Shown piece by piece: positions 35,101 to 45,966 of a stretch of 64,000 nucleotides of DNA (within the stretch, counting starts at the first letter, position 1; each line of letters starts with the position of its first letter). Below the pieces are notes generated by a model, which saw nothing but the letters and a program-made list of their open reading frames with translations, had not been told where the DNA came from and searched no databases. The stretch is from Symsagittifera roscoffensis (Eukaryota > Xenacoelomorpha > Acoela > Convolutidae). Made by a program: the position numbers and the translations under genes. The stretch spans positions 7,975,671 through 8,039,670 of the forward strand of contig NC_087064.1 in assembly GCF_963678635.1 (NCBI RefSeq), given 5' to 3'.

Positions 35101-38100
35101 GTTTTGGTTTCATTTTTGTACGTGATTTTGAAAATTGGGGATTAAAACTTCTTAATTGAAAAAAATTTCAGATTTTGAGACTCTAATTGCGATTTAGTCT
35201 TTAGAACAATTTCCTTAAGTGAAAGACTCAAATTGAGTCAAAAAATTTAGACTCAAATGAATTAACACGTGCTGTATCTTTCCGATTCTAATTAGGACTT
35301 TGAAAGATTACATTATGGGACCTCATTATGGTATATAGGGCAGATTAGTATAGGGTAGATTGGTATGTAGGGTATAATGGCATAGATTAGAATGGTATAG
35401 GGTAGTTTGGAATAGGGTAGATTGTCCTGCCACCCTCAAGACAATACCTTTCGGCTGATAAAAAAAATTTCTGTCAAAAATGGCCAGTTAAAAAGTCGAA
35501 TTGAGAAAAAAAAACCACCCGAGCACAAATATTCCGTCACTTTCCTCGAAAGTCGGAACATCTAACTGATCGTATGAAAAGAAGAAATCAAAACGCAAAA
35601 AATCAATTTTTAAGACTTTTTCATAAGAAACCAAGAAGGAAAAAAATCATTACGACCTTTATAAATTTCTTCAGTACGTTCATTGACACTTAAAAAGCAA
35701 CAGAAAAATTATGTAAATTATATTTTTTTGTTTATTTTTGAGACGATTAGAAAGGACCCAATTGGAGAACCATCTGCAAAACTTCGATTCATTTGTGAAA
35801 TCTGAATCACATTCAATAGGGCTTTTAAATGATACCTCATATGTCCCTAAACGGCGTGGTCCTCGGAAACAACTAGCTTCGATACATTACAGCCATGTTT
35901 CAGAAACTTCTGAAACTTTCGGAACCATTTCAGTATACACTCGGAGCCATTTTAGTATACACTCGAACTACTGGGAAAATTTACAGCAAAACATGATATG
36001 TAATACTAGCGTAAAAAAAGAGACTTCTTTTATATACATCCGTTTTAAATGACTTCGTGCCAAACTGATTTTTGTGAGGTCAAAACGACTAGAATTGTCG
36101 AATTTGTTTAAAAATGCACGCTATAAGATTTTTAAAATGCGAAGGAGAAATGGACATCTTACAGTCTGTTGTAAAACATACACAATGCCCAGTAGAAATC
36201 CCAACTAGAGAATCACTCCACATTATCAAGACCAATTAATCAAAACTTGGTATTGATTAAAACTTTACAATACCCGAAAACTGATTCTCATTGATATTAC
36301 AACAGTGACAACTCATGGAACCGAATAATCATAATACGAGCCAAGTTAAACACAAGAGCAGCTATGAAGCTGTTGTTGTACCTTCTCTGTGTAGCTCTCC
36401 TTGCGCTGCGAGGCCCAGATGATTTCGGGTGCCAGGTAGTACTCCGTTCCACAGATGGTCTTCGGCTGGCTCAAATCAGCTGTACGAGAGAGTCCAAAAT
36501 CAGCCAGCTTCACGCAGAACTAGATTTAATAATTAAAATCAAAAAAACTTCTTGAAAAAATGCCGTTTCTGTGCAAGGAACACGGGTGTTCCTAGCACAG
36601 TAGTCACTGCATAAAATTTCAAACACCGAGGCGAAGCTGTACATCGCAAACATAAGCGAGAAAACGGATAAAAGGGGATAAACTTCTAATTTAGCGAGTT
36701 GGGGGATAAACTTCTCTAGAATCAGACCAATCTTCTCATCAGAGATTTATCTGCTAAGCAGAAAATTAGAATGAAGTGTGCAGTCTGGGAGTAATTGATA
36801 CTGAGACCACTTTTTGTTTAATAATGTTCAGAATCTAAACAAGACGATAGGGGCTTTAATATGATACCACGCTTGATCCCATACAGGCCTTTCTTGAAGC
36901 AAAATAGTATGCGAAAAAACCCGCCCAGCACCTACTCCCTTGCTCCCACTACTCTAGGACAATAAGCGGTCGGAACAATAAGCATGCCTTTTAGATTTAA
37001 AACCAAGAAAAAATGACCATATTTTTCATCTCAGAAAAAATAAGTGCATGCATCATTAAATGAGCCTAACATGTTCTGCAGTTTTTCGTAAGATAAGTTT
37101 TTCTACTTAAAAGACAATATTTTTTAGTCTCAGCGCAAAACACGAGATATTATTAAGAGCCTCGTATCTCAGTTTATATGAACATAATCGGACGAAACTG
37201 AACAAACCTCTGGAGTAGTTGAAAACACGAGAATATTCTCCAGCTTCAAATCCCTGTGAACAATTTTGTTCGAATGAAGGAAGTTGAGCGCCACTAGCAC
37301 TTGTTTCATGCACACTTTAGCCTCACTCTCTGTGTATGACCACATTCTAGCTCTGAGGTAAGCTAGCATGTCTTCGCAACACAATTCCATCACAAGCATC
37401 ACTTCATTTGGTCTGTCAAATACGTCCAGTAGTTTCACAATATTCGGATGGTCCAACTTTGACAATTTCTGCAGAATCTTGATCTCTCGGTCGATCAAGT
37501 TCGGTCCCTGTCGTGCTGATTCATTAGGATTCACATGCGACACTACAAGGACCAGAAAATTACTTTTTTCCTAACAGATAAACAAATGAACCCGGTTGCT
37601 GTACAAGTGACTCAGAATGTTCAGACCACAGTTATCGCAAAAAAAATCAAATTGTGTTTGAAGATTATTGAAATTGGTAAAAGTTTCATTTTGCCTTTCA
37701 AATAGTCAATTATTTTCAACAATAGAAAGCTAAAAAAATAGTAAGAGGATAGCCGGTTGCTGTGCAATAGCACAGAATGTTCCAAGGATCATTTAAAAAA
37801 TTTACAAAACAGTTTTTCTTTTTTCTTTTTCAAATTAGTATTGTTTTTAGTGCGTGGTATGATTAGGGGCTATAAAAAAAGCGTAGAAAGTTAGTGAACT
37901 AGGCATAAACAATTGCATTTCAAAAAAGAATGACATAATTTTTTAAATAGTCTTTAGCGCCGAAGAAGCGTTTTCATAAAGCGCCGAGGAAGCGCTATAT
38001 GAAACTTCCAAAACAAGTTTTTTTTTTTAGTAAAATCAAGTTTTCGCAGCCTGAAAGCCTAGATAAGACTTAAACTTTCATATAACGAATACTATTTGAT

Positions 38101-41100
38101 CGCTTTACTGGCTCGAAATTAGATCAATTCAAAAGTTTTAAACAAGTTTTTCTCAAAACAAGAACACTTTATGATTGACCTTTCCTTTGATGAAACTAAC
38201 CCAATTTCACAAAACTGGATTAATTATAAGTATACATTTTTTATTCCGCTGGGAAAACTGAAAAATATATAATCCACTTTTGAAACTATAACTAGGTCCC
38301 GTTTTTAGAGACATTAAACCTTCTGTTCGATAGCGAAATTACGCTTCGTTGCAATAAAGAAAATGAAGTGAGTTTAAAAAAAGTCAAAACGCGAAAAATC
38401 AAATTTTCGGCGTGAACAAATTTCGAGAATTTTCTTTTAAAAAACAAATGAAAAAAAAACAACAACCAAGAACTATAAAAGAGCTGCATTCATTACTCTT
38501 AAAAACTGAAGAAAAAGCTGCGTTCATTACTCTTAAAAACTGAAAAAAATGCTAAAACACACCCGAATACAAAGCTCCTTCCCATTTTTAATGGTCGGAA
38601 CGAAAAGAAAAGCTTTTAGTAAAAATTGCTTCAACGTCAAGTTGGGAGTAAGAATCGGTCTGAAAATCAGTTGTAACTTGGTCTGAAACGCGAAAAAAAA
38701 ACATAATACTTTTTCTCGTCACTGAGCTCACGTTTTCGAAAAATCAGATTCACCACTGACAGGAGTTCTAAATGAAACCACATATTATCCCTAATAGCTT
38801 TCCTTTAGGTGTTTAAACTGACTTGGAGAAAACCCATCCTACGCCATAGTGCCTTCCACTCTACGAGAATAGTCGAGACAATAATGAACGGAGGACAATA
38901 ATAAGTGACACCAGTATTATAAATAAAAACAAATATCAAATTTAAGTAGTTAAAATAGGAGCCAAAAACCAACAAAGCCAAACCCCACTTACATAGTCGA
39001 ATCACAAAACGTTTACCTTTTTCCACTTAAACAAAGCCAACATCCATTAGAAACGTTGCACTAAGATTGAGAGCTATTTTATTCTGATTCAGAAAAAGTA
39101 CACTTACAATCTAGTTTTTTGATGATCTTCATAGCTAGTGGATACCCGTCAGATGATCTGAAGCACCTGTACACAATTCCAAGAGCACCACTGCCCAGGT
39201 GAGGTCCCCGAACATACAGATTAGACACCACGTCATCTTTCAACACATTTTTCTGGTTTATGAAGCAGTATGTTTTGTTCTCCTCCTTGCCCAATGCAAT
39301 TTCTGTGCAATTCTCTAGCGTCTAAAATAGTTGAAAGCAAAAATGAAAAAGCAAAAATGAAAGCAGTCAATTTGTATGCAACCTCAGCAATATAGTTCCC
39401 ATCAGAAACGTATAAAAGCTCGCATATTTCCCATATTAACGTTTTGATTTTCAAAATTTGATAGAAGGTTTGGATAAGTTGAGCAATCTCCCCCCTCCCC
39501 CATTCCCACTTGAGGGGAGAAAGCTCAATGGGTACTTGAGACATGTTTACAACCACTTGAAAGTAGTTCTAACCACTTGAAACTAGACTGATGATCTTTT
39601 TGAGAATGGGTTTGCTACCTCTTTTTTCAAACAATGAATGTCTCTGCACTGCTTGCCAGACTCCCCAAAACTGGACAAAATATCAGAAAACCAAGGATGG
39701 ACAACATCAATTCGAAAAAACAGTTTTTTTTGAAAACTCGAACATTGACCTCCCAATATGGATTCAAATTATTTATCTTTGGGGAATGCGAGGGGCAAAC
39801 AAAAATGCCGCAACTCACAGAGCAATTCACGACGCTTTTGCCTCCCTTCGACAAATTTGCCAGCGGCATCTTCTCGCCAACCCAGTTGAGCTCGGCAAAC
39901 CAGGAATTGTGCTAGAAATTGTGCTTGGATGCAGATCTCAGAGGTCGCATTCAACAGTAACTTATATGCTTTTTTGGAATTGTGGATACCAGCTATAAAC
40001 CGGCAATTAGTTATATGGAAATTTTGGAACGAAGAAACGCTGCAACACTCATTCCGATTATCCAGAGCGTAGCTTGTCCTGGATCAATCATACATTCCGA
40101 TAGGTGGCGAGCTTATCGAGGAATTCAGGCATGGGGTTCGCCTGAAGCAATTAGTTATATGGAAATTTTGGAACAAAGAAACGCTGCAACACTCATATCC
40201 AGAGCGTAGCTTGTCCTGGATCAATCATACATTCCGATAGGTGGCGAGCTTATCGAGGAATTCAGGCATGGGGTTCGCCTGAAGCAATTAGTTATATGGA
40301 AATTTTGGAACGAAGAAACGCTGCAACACTCATATCCAGAGCGTAGCTTGTCCTGGATCAATCATACATTCCGATAGGTGGCGAGCTTATCGAGGAATTC
40401 AGGCATGGGGTTCGCCTGAAGCAATTAGTTATATGAAAATTTTGGAACGAAGAAACGCTGCAACACTCATTCCGATTATCCAGAGCGTAGCTTGTCCTGG
40501 ATCAATCATACATTCCGATAGGTGGCGAGCTTATCGAGGAATTCAGGCATGGGGTTCGCCCATAAAACAATGAATTTTGTGGAACCCGATGGGACACACA
40601 CGAACAGTGGAACCCTAATGGAGCCGAAAAAAGACCCTTATCAAAAGCATGCTTGGATGCAGATGAGTTTTCCTGCATTATTATTTGCAAGAGTTTATCT
40701 GGAGAGATCGATATGGCTCGAGAGAACTTGAAAACATTATCTTGCATATGAACATTTTTTCATTTTCTTTAAAGCTAAACTGACCAATGAGTATTATTTC
40801 ATTGTTTAAGGTTTGAATTTAGCTTTAGCTTGTTATAATTTACTTTATTTCGCCTGGAGGAAAAACTCAATTGGTCATTACGAGTTGAGAGATTGCTCAA
40901 TTGATCCGAAGGTTTGATTGACTCGCTCGTAAATGAATGCACAGACAGGTAATTATTATTTATACTTAATTATGCTGATTTGCCCTACTCGATTCGTTCA
41001 AAAGTTTCAGACACGTTTTTTTAATTATTAGTCCCCGGTCCTGCTCAGTGCAGGACCAACTGTGGGGGAGGGAGATGTCATCTATTTCGCCACAGCCATT

Positions 41101-42357
41101 CCCATCTTGAGGATGCGGATAACATTGGGACCCCTCCAACCGTGACCAAAGTAGGATCCGAACGCATGACCCTCGTCTTGAGAGACGTGTGCCTAACCAT
41201 CTCGGTCACGGCTGCTCGATTCAGAATTACATCTCGGTTGCTCAAACGATAGGGAAAAGACTGTAAAGAAAGCATTTCAGGAACTCAAAAAAAAACAACC
41301 GCGGAAATGTAAACGTGCGTGAGCAAAATCACAAAAATAAATTGGTTTTCAAGAAGGGAACAACTTGTTCATTTACAAATGTATCCGTAAAAAATCCCAT
41401 CTTTGCAAAACATTATGAAGAATTAAATTTGGTTCCAAAAGCCAGACGACCTATATTAGTGAAAACTGTTCACTTGATTTTTCATTCTATATATATATCA
41501 ACAAGACGGCCGGCTCGTATCAGGGCGAAACCCTATATGTCCCGACTGCCTTTTTTCAGGTCAAAATTGCCTTTTTTGCTTAAAAAAATGATGGAAGTTC
41601 AAAAAGTTTTTTTTGAATTTCTGAAAACCATACATCACACGCTATTTGAAGTATTAAGTGGTATTTAATAGCACGATGTAAAGCGAGTGTTAATTGACCC
41701 CCGAAACTTTACGAAAAATAATCACAGATGAAAAATCTTTTTAAATTTGAGCTCAGAACAATACCATTTGGCGGATATGAAACCTGGATAAAAAACACGC
41801 CGAACACAAATAATCCGTCACTTTCTTCGAAAGCCTGAACAAAAAATATAACTCACTGATCGGCTCCCTCTCTGCATTCTTTTGCCGTTCAGGAAAACTC
41901 CATTTCGGCTACAATCTGCAAAAACAGAAGCAATTCAACATCAATATCAACTAGCTTATCATATAACCTAATCAAATTCGGTTTAAAAACCTGAATTTTG
42001 TCAACCAAACAAATTACTTGGAGCAGCCGTTTGGATATGGTAACCATCTCTTAATATGTAAACTAATATAATAATTTGAATAATAAAAATATATAATACA
42101 TAAGTTATACCTTGGATAATGAAGTCCTGGGGAATGAAAGGATTCTTTTCGACCACGCAATGCTTCTCTGATATGTACAATAAATGGCTTTGAGGAAACG
42201 GCTGAACTTTTTCTCGATGAAAAGCTGCTCTTCCTATTGTAACTTTTTGGTCCGAAAAAGAGGTGAGCTCAATTTTTTTCAGAGTGGGCATTATTGGATA
42301 AAGAGTTGCTCTGAAACTTTCCTGTTGTTCTCCTTCATCTTCGTTAGACTCATTCGT
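31849..42357 (-). CDS. CHK2: Checkpoint kinase 2 homologue (FHA plus Ser/Thr kinase), exons 2-7
   Basis: Six exons on the minus strand join in phase through GT-AG introns: 42357-42111, 41915-41857, 39321-39108, 37542-37208, 36519-36382 and 32166-31849. Together they encode about 436 residues, plus about 36 from a proposed first exon, against 543 in human CHK2. The order is an acidic linker, an FHA domain (TIGR, then ISEKHC, then DCSRNGVFLNG) and a kinase domain with glycine loop LGSGALG, LAMKIIKK lysine, HRDLKLEN, DFG and APE. FHA plus kinase, with a segment like LENCTEIALG joining them, is the CHK2 architecture. In animals CHK2 is activated by ATM after DNA breaks, dimerises through the FHA domain and phosphorylates cell-cycle and repair targets in the nucleus. 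All catalytic residues are present. Introns are 0.2-4.2 kb and several are filled with transposons. The FHA also occurs in fungal RAD53-type kinases, but the single FHA at the N-terminus favours CHK2. Confidence 0.9.
33301..33372 (+). repeat. tRNA-derived SINE head (degenerate)
   Basis: The segment tagcgtagcgg fits a tRNA A box (TRGCNNAGYGG), and agttcgaaag with the following bases is a weak B box. The anticodon stem does not pair, so this is not a tRNA gene. It lies inside the MULE, and the hairpin at 33432-33472 may be its 3' part. Confidence 0.4.
33434..33471. repeat. Perfect GC-rich hairpin
   Basis: The arms ccccccagtacc and ggtactgggggg pair perfectly around a loop of about ten bases in otherwise AT-rich DNA. 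It may be the 3' end of the SINE starting at 33301. Confidence 0.6.
33713..35058 (-). pseudogene. FLYWCH zinc-finger MULE transposase, broken
   Basis: It starts at 35058 with a FLYWCH-type zinc finger (WKCSKWGSHKC, then HTHE) in the first 75 residues, followed by a MULE transposase domain: WLCDGAFKVCP holds the first catalytic Asp and LLDFERTALNAF the second. Near 34230 the frame shifts by one, and the next segment (GLKRLYETNHD, then LRLIPALSFVPV) continues at 34199-33990. A TAG then interrupts it before a segment with TTNAGEGWH, which holds the third acidic residue, and a second frameshift follows near 33850. A run of about thirteen G at 34408-34424 encodes a proline stretch. The gene is dead but all three catalytic positions can still be located. 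Confidence 0.8.
36382..36519 (-). CDS. CHK2: CHK2 exon 6: DFG motif, activation loop and APE motif
   Basis: The acceptor aaatctag precedes 36519 and the donor GAGAAG|gtacaa follows 36382. Its 46 codons contain KLADFGLS, the activation-loop TICGTEYYLAPE and a basic segment. Both junctions are phase 0. A plus-strand frame over the same bases is an antisense shadow. Confidence 0.92.
37208..37542 (-). CDS. CHK2: CHK2 exon 5: kinase helix C to catalytic loop
   Basis: The acceptor ccttgtag precedes 37542 and the donor CCAGAG|gtttgt follows 37208. The 335 bases finish a split Leu codon and then encode 111 residues: DREIKILQKL (helix C glutamate), the hinge VMELCCEDML, and KIVHRDLKLENIL (catalytic Asp, Lys and Asn). 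Confidence 0.92.
39108..39321 (-). CDS. CHK2: CHK2 exon 4: end of FHA, kinase glycine loop and VAIK-type lysine
   Basis: The acceptor ctattttag precedes 39321 and the donor T|gtaagt follows 39108. It is 214 bases, entering in phase 0 and leaving in phase 1. It reads TLENCTEIALGKEENKTYCF, then LGSGALGIVYRCF and LAMKIIKKLD. The segment before the kinase domain closely parallels the matching stretch of animal CHK2. Confidence 0.9.
39600..40740 (+). pseudogene. Merlin-like (ISXO2/IS1595-type) transposase, broken
   Basis: From about 39603 the frame reads MGLLP, CTACQTPQNW (a zinc-ribbon-like start), DGQHQF, IIYLWGMRG, ICQRHLLANPVELGKPGIV and EI, a pattern known from eukaryotic Merlin transposases related to ISXO2. 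It then loses frame near 39930. From 40003 another frame carries RRNAATLIPIIQSV and IIHSDRWRAYRG, the middle of the DDE domain with the second Asp, and this segment is repeated four times. A further frame from 40554 has NFVEPDGTHTN, close to the usual Merlin segment before the last catalytic residue. The first Asp region appears lost. Terminal inverted repeats were not found. It lies in CHK2 intron 3. Confidence 0.7.
40003..40560 (+). repeat. Four tandem copies of a transposase catalytic segment
   Basis: Units start at 40003, 40147, 40284 and 40421, giving lengths of 144, 137, 137 and about 139 bases. Copies two and three lack the same seven bases (tccgatt type). Apart from that they are almost identical, so the expansion is recent. 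The 144-base unit keeps the reading frame and the 137-base units do not. Confidence 0.9.
41028..41216 (-). mobile_element. tRNA-derived SINE with 3' hairpin
   Basis: On the minus strand the head reads like a tRNA: A box gtgaccgagatggttaggc at 41210-41192 and B box gttcggatcctac at 41163-41151. About 110 bases of unrelated body follow, ending in the hairpin ggtcctgc-actga-gcaggacc and an AT-rich tail. The head resembles a Ser/Leu-type tRNA, but pairing of its stems is incomplete. It is transcribed in the same direction as CHK2, in intron 3. Confidence 0.65.
41857..41915 (-). CDS. CHK2: CHK2 exon 3: FHA core (59-base micro-exon)
   Basis: The acceptor tttttgcag precedes 41915 and the donor TCA|gtgagt follows 41857. 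Two bases complete the codon split from exon 2, giving an Asp. Nineteen codons then read CSRNGVFLNGKRMQRGSRS. The S-x-N-G and N-G pair are the invariant FHA loop residues. The phase fits both neighbours, which supports the exon despite its size. Confidence 0.88.
42111..42357 (-). CDS. CHK2: CHK2 exon 2: acidic linker and first half of FHA domain
   Basis: The acceptor gcctgtag precedes 42357 and the donor G|gtataac follows 42111. At 247 bases it reads in phase 0 from the acceptor and leaves phase 1. It encodes an E/N/Q-rich linker, then VTIGRA and ISEKHCVV, the conserved phosphothreonine-binding GR and S-x-x-H residues of FHA domains. Confidence 0.85.
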
Positions 42358-43547
42358 CTACAGGCAAAAAAACGAAAAAATTATATAAAGTCAAAGAAAT
42401 TATCCGAAGTCAAAGAAAATATTCAAAAGCCACAATTTTGTTGTGCAGTAATAAAAGGTACTATCCGATTTCAGTCGTTACTCGATCAGTTTGGATTTAA
42501 TTGACTGCCTCAAATATTTTTTTGAACCAAATCAAGCTAACAACTCCTTCTCATATTCAACTGCCTTTTTTGCACGAATAATTGCTAAATTGTAAGAATA
42601 GCAAGATATAATTCGATAAGAGTTAATTATTTCAATGAAAAAACAAAAAGTGACTAAGCCTAAGTTACATCACCTCGAAGCTCTTCTCATTTCAAAACTT
42701 TTGATGGAACTTTTTCATAGAGCTAACCCAAATTGAGATAAATGGATCAATACCTATTTTTCTTATTTCGCTGGGAAATTTTAAGATTTATCTATTTTCA
42801 AAATTGAAGTCAATCACGTGTTTCCGCTTACCACCAGCTAGATATGTCATAGACTCTGTCTTATTATGATTATTATTATATATTCACGCTATTTTCCAGC
42901 TTCCCGCACAGAGGCGAAGCGTAACATCCCACCACTTTTGATACAATCAAACTTAAAACACAGAGACGAAGCCGAGCTTCGCACCATTTGCGATACAACA
43001 CAAGAAAAAATATGCGATACCACTTGCGCTACAACACAAGATACTTATCATAATGAATACAACTATTTTTGAAGCAAAAATATACCGAGAAAATCCAATG
43101 TGAAATAAGCATCGATAAATTACCAAGCAGTAACAAAGCCGAAAATACCTTTTAGGAAACCTTTTAAGCCAAAACAAATCAACAAGACTAATACTTCTGA
43201 AATGTTAAAAAGTCCCCCTCGACGACAAAACACTGGGAAAAACTATTTTCTCGTCAAATGAAACAATATGAGACAACTAAGCCGCTATAATATAGCCCGA
43301 AACATATAAAGCACAAAAAAGGGAAATAAAAAAGCCAAAAAAATCAAAAAAATTAAGACTAATCAAAAGTTATCAAGCCCTTCGCCCTCAAAACACAAAC
43401 GCGCATACACAAACTTTTTTCGCTGATCGAAAGACGAATATGAGGCCGATTAGCCGATATAATACAGGCCTTAACCTACTAAGCCAAAAAAAGGAAAAAC
43501 AAACAAAGCCGAAAAATGGTTGTCAAGAACTGTAATTTCTATTTAGA

Positions 43548-44860
43548 CTAGCGTGTACCGCACCTCCGGTGCTTCGAATTTTCTCAAAAAAACTATTCTT
43601 TGAGTGTACTCTGGCAGCACCCATTTACAGGGTCCGTAATTAAAAATTTTGCAAAGTTTTTTATTCAAATTCAAGTTTTTTATACAAATTTTAAGAACCA
43701 TAAAATTTTGTGAAGTTTTATTTAAGTTCTTCGAAAAATTTAAAATGAATTCAGAAACGTCACGTCTGGGAGACAGGAAGCAATTGAGAAGTCGCATTTG
43801 GACGCAAGATTTGCAACTCCTGAGAGTAGTCTTACAGTACCCAGCTACAACGTTGGGAAATTCGAATTTTGAGAAAGTTCACCTTAAGTATTCTAAAAGA
43901 GGTATTCGCAATCTTTGAAAGTACACAACTACAGGGCTGGGAATTTCACTTAATCGAATTATTTTGTAATTTGAGTTTTCTGAAAACTTCCAAAAAAATC
44001 ACAAAAATCGCCGTATCTCTGAAACAAAAATCTCGGGAGGCCGAATTTGCAACCCCTGAGACTACTCTGACAGCCCCGCAACTACAGGTTAGTAATTTCA
44101 AGCTTTAAAAGATTATTAATTCAATTTTCATGAAAAAAATTTTTGAAAAAATTACAAAAAACTTCATATCTCGAAAAATACAAGGATTTGAGCAGTCATA
44201 TTTGGCGGTGAAATTCGCAACTCCTGAGAAAAACCCCGACAGAGCCTCACTACAGAGATGGTAACTTCAAATTTTGTGAAAGCCAAAAAAACCGTCATAT
44301 CCCGAAAAATACAAGGCGTTGAGCAGCCATAATCAGAGGCAAGATTCGCAACCCCTGAGAGTACCCTCACAATATCCAACAACAGGATTGAGATCTTCAA
44401 CGTTCGGGAATTGTTTAAAATCAAAGTTCGCATCTCGAAAACTATAAGGATTTGAGAAGTGAGAATTGGAGGCAAGATTCGCAACTCCTGAGAGTACCCT
44501 GACAGCACAACTACAGGGTGAGAATTTCAAAAATTGAGAATATTTTTCTAGAAATTTTTGAAAAATCCCGAAAATTGCCTAACTCGTAAACTAAAAAAAT
44601 TTGGTTATTCATATATGGAGTCCGGAATCGCAAAACCTGGGAAAACACTGACAATATCTCACTATTGCGTTGCTAGTTTCAAATTTGATGAAAAAAACAC
44701 TAAATTCAAACTGGAAAATCGAAAAAACCTTATCCATTGCAATATACAATAAATCTTAAACGTGAAAAAATTCTTTTTTTAAACATGCAAAAACATTACG
44801 TTGAAAAAGCTTAAACATGGCGAGATAGTGAAGCCCGCATTTAAATATAAAATAGATAGA
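43548..44860 (-). mobile_element. Helitron-like element, copy C
   Basis: This is the minus-strand relative of the elements at 7.3 and 11.3 kb. Its 3' end, at the low coordinate, is hairpin gcaccggaggtgc, then eight bases, then CTAG at 43551-43548 and T. The sequence after CTAG differs from the flank of copies A and B, so this is an independent insertion. The same minisatellite units follow, and the part near 44560-44840 matches the extra 5' segment of copy B. The 5' end is uncertain; it lies somewhere between 44860 and 44990. It lies in the presumed first intron of CHK2. Confidence 0.6.
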
Positions 44861-45059
44861 TTATAGATGAAAGTTAAAAAATTAGGCGACGTGTAGACAG
44901 ACATAATCAAATTAATTCAAAAAGCAGGTATATAGATAGATAGATAGATTTTCAGCATTTTGTGCGATCCAGAGGTGAGCATTAAAAAAATGATTCTGTT
45001 GAAATAACTCAAAATTAGGTCACTGAGCCGATAAATAAAAGGCCGAACTCATTTATTTA

Positions 45060-45625
45060 ACACGATAAACTTGAATTAATAGTCAAGTCAAGTCAAGTTT
45101 TTATGACCATTAGGCAGTGCCTCTTGTGGTCATTTCAAATGTTTTTTTCCTATCTCCGTTCGAATTCGTACATGTCAATTCCAATCGCTTTCCAATGTTT
45201 GTCCAGTTTCCACTTGAATTCGTCGATGGTCTTGCTTTGCACTGTTTCCTGTGGCAGATTGTTCCAGTAGAGGGTGCTCTTATCGTTTTTTCGCATTTCT
45301 AGATTTGCTTTACATGCGTTACCTCTAGAATCCCTATCATTCCGCTCGAATAGTCCCGCAGTGGCATTCCTATCATACAAACCATAGCAGATTTTATACA
45401 TTTCTATCATTGTCCCTCTTTTCCTTCTGTATTCCAGCGATGATAGATTCAGTTCTTTAAGGCGTTCGTAATAGGATAGATTTTTCATACCACTAACTAG
45501 ACGCGTCGCTCTTCTTTGTACGTTTTCCAAGATCTTTTGATGCTTGATCAGTCTTGGGTGCCAGATTAAGTTCGCAAATTCAAGGTGTGGCAGAATAAAG
45601 TTTTTGAGCGACGAAAAAACTTTAA
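45060..45625 (-). pseudogene. 5'-truncated non-LTR retrotransposon: RT C-terminal tail
   Basis: The 126-codon frame at 45530-45150 begins MENVQRRATRLVSGMKNLSY and includes LEYRRKRGTMIEMYKI, WNNLPQETV and a lysine-rich end. This is the C-terminal region of CR1/Jockey-type ORF2 proteins. The same frame is open upstream to about 45625 (HLEFANLIWHPRLIKHQK), where homology stops, as in a 5' truncation. After the stop the 3' end is a short run of cttga repeats near 45080-45096, a known style of CR1/L2-type 3' ends. No catalytic RT motif is retained. Confidence 0.75.
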
Positions 45626-45844
45626 AAAAAAAGAAATATATACGATGTCAAAGTTGAAAAAAATTACAAACAAACAACAGTAATCAAAACACTAAAAGCA
45701 ACAACAATGTTTGAAAAAAAACTTAAATTTAAATGAGCAATTTAGTAGGATGGTTAGAACCGGAAATTAAGCCCGATGGTAAAAACCGGAAACTAAAAGC
45801 GGCTAAGCAGACCTAAAATAAACCAGGAGAGCGGTCTGTATTTA

Positions 45845-45966
45845 GACAACTGCGTATTCAGACACTGTATTAACCAATCAGAATCGAGACAAGGAAGAAA
45901 TGAATTTCATATCTTCCTCGTCTCGGTTCTGATTGGTTAATACAGTGTCTGAATACACGGTTGTCA
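45845..45966. repeat. Compact fold-back MITE
   Basis: Arms of about 55 bases (45845-45899 and 45911-45966) are nearly perfect complements, including gtattcagacactgtattaa, around a loop of about a dozen bases. There is no coding content. The segment aaccaatcagaatcgag also occurs alone near 18968. Confidence 0.75.

Larger units (their letters stand above)
32948..35434 (-). mobile_element. Mutator-like (MULE) DNA transposon with FLYWCH-MULE gene
   Basis: The element is bounded by an identical 8-bp direct repeat, ctcaagac, at 32940-32947 and 35435-35442; eight to ten bases is the usual MULE duplication. The ends are inverted repeats of about 110 bases made of short degenerate units of the type tctaccctattcc, seen at 32961-33045 and, as complement, at 35335-35425. 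The equal distance of both target repeats from the aligned TIRs supports the boundaries. Inside are a decayed transposase gene on the minus strand and a tRNA-like segment. It lies in CHK2 intron 6. Confidence 0.82.
32167..36381 (-). other. CHK2 intron 6, carrying a MULE transposon
   Basis: This is the largest of the confirmed introns. Besides the MULE at 32948-35434 it contains fragments of the 19.2-kb MITE family near 32400-32560 and a hairpin-ended fragment near 32590-32615 (cagggcgaagccctg). Confidence 0.7.

Noticed and set aside
36364-36555. Plus-strand 63-codon frame beginning with a leucine-rich, signal-peptide-like stretch
   Set aside because: It is the antisense of the CHK2 exon carrying DFG and APE, whose splice sites and phase fit.
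39575-39605. Hammerhead-like ctgatga core
   Set aside because: No GAAA and no matching stems follow at the required spacing. No convincing hammerhead core was found in the Penelope-like joints either.
41100-41216. tRNA gene on the minus strand
   Set aside because: A and B boxes are present, but the acceptor and anticodon stems do not pair properly and unrelated body sequence follows, so it is called a SINE.
44936-44952. CRISPR-like or functional repeat from tagatagatagatag
   Set aside because: It is a simple tetranucleotide microsatellite with no spacers.
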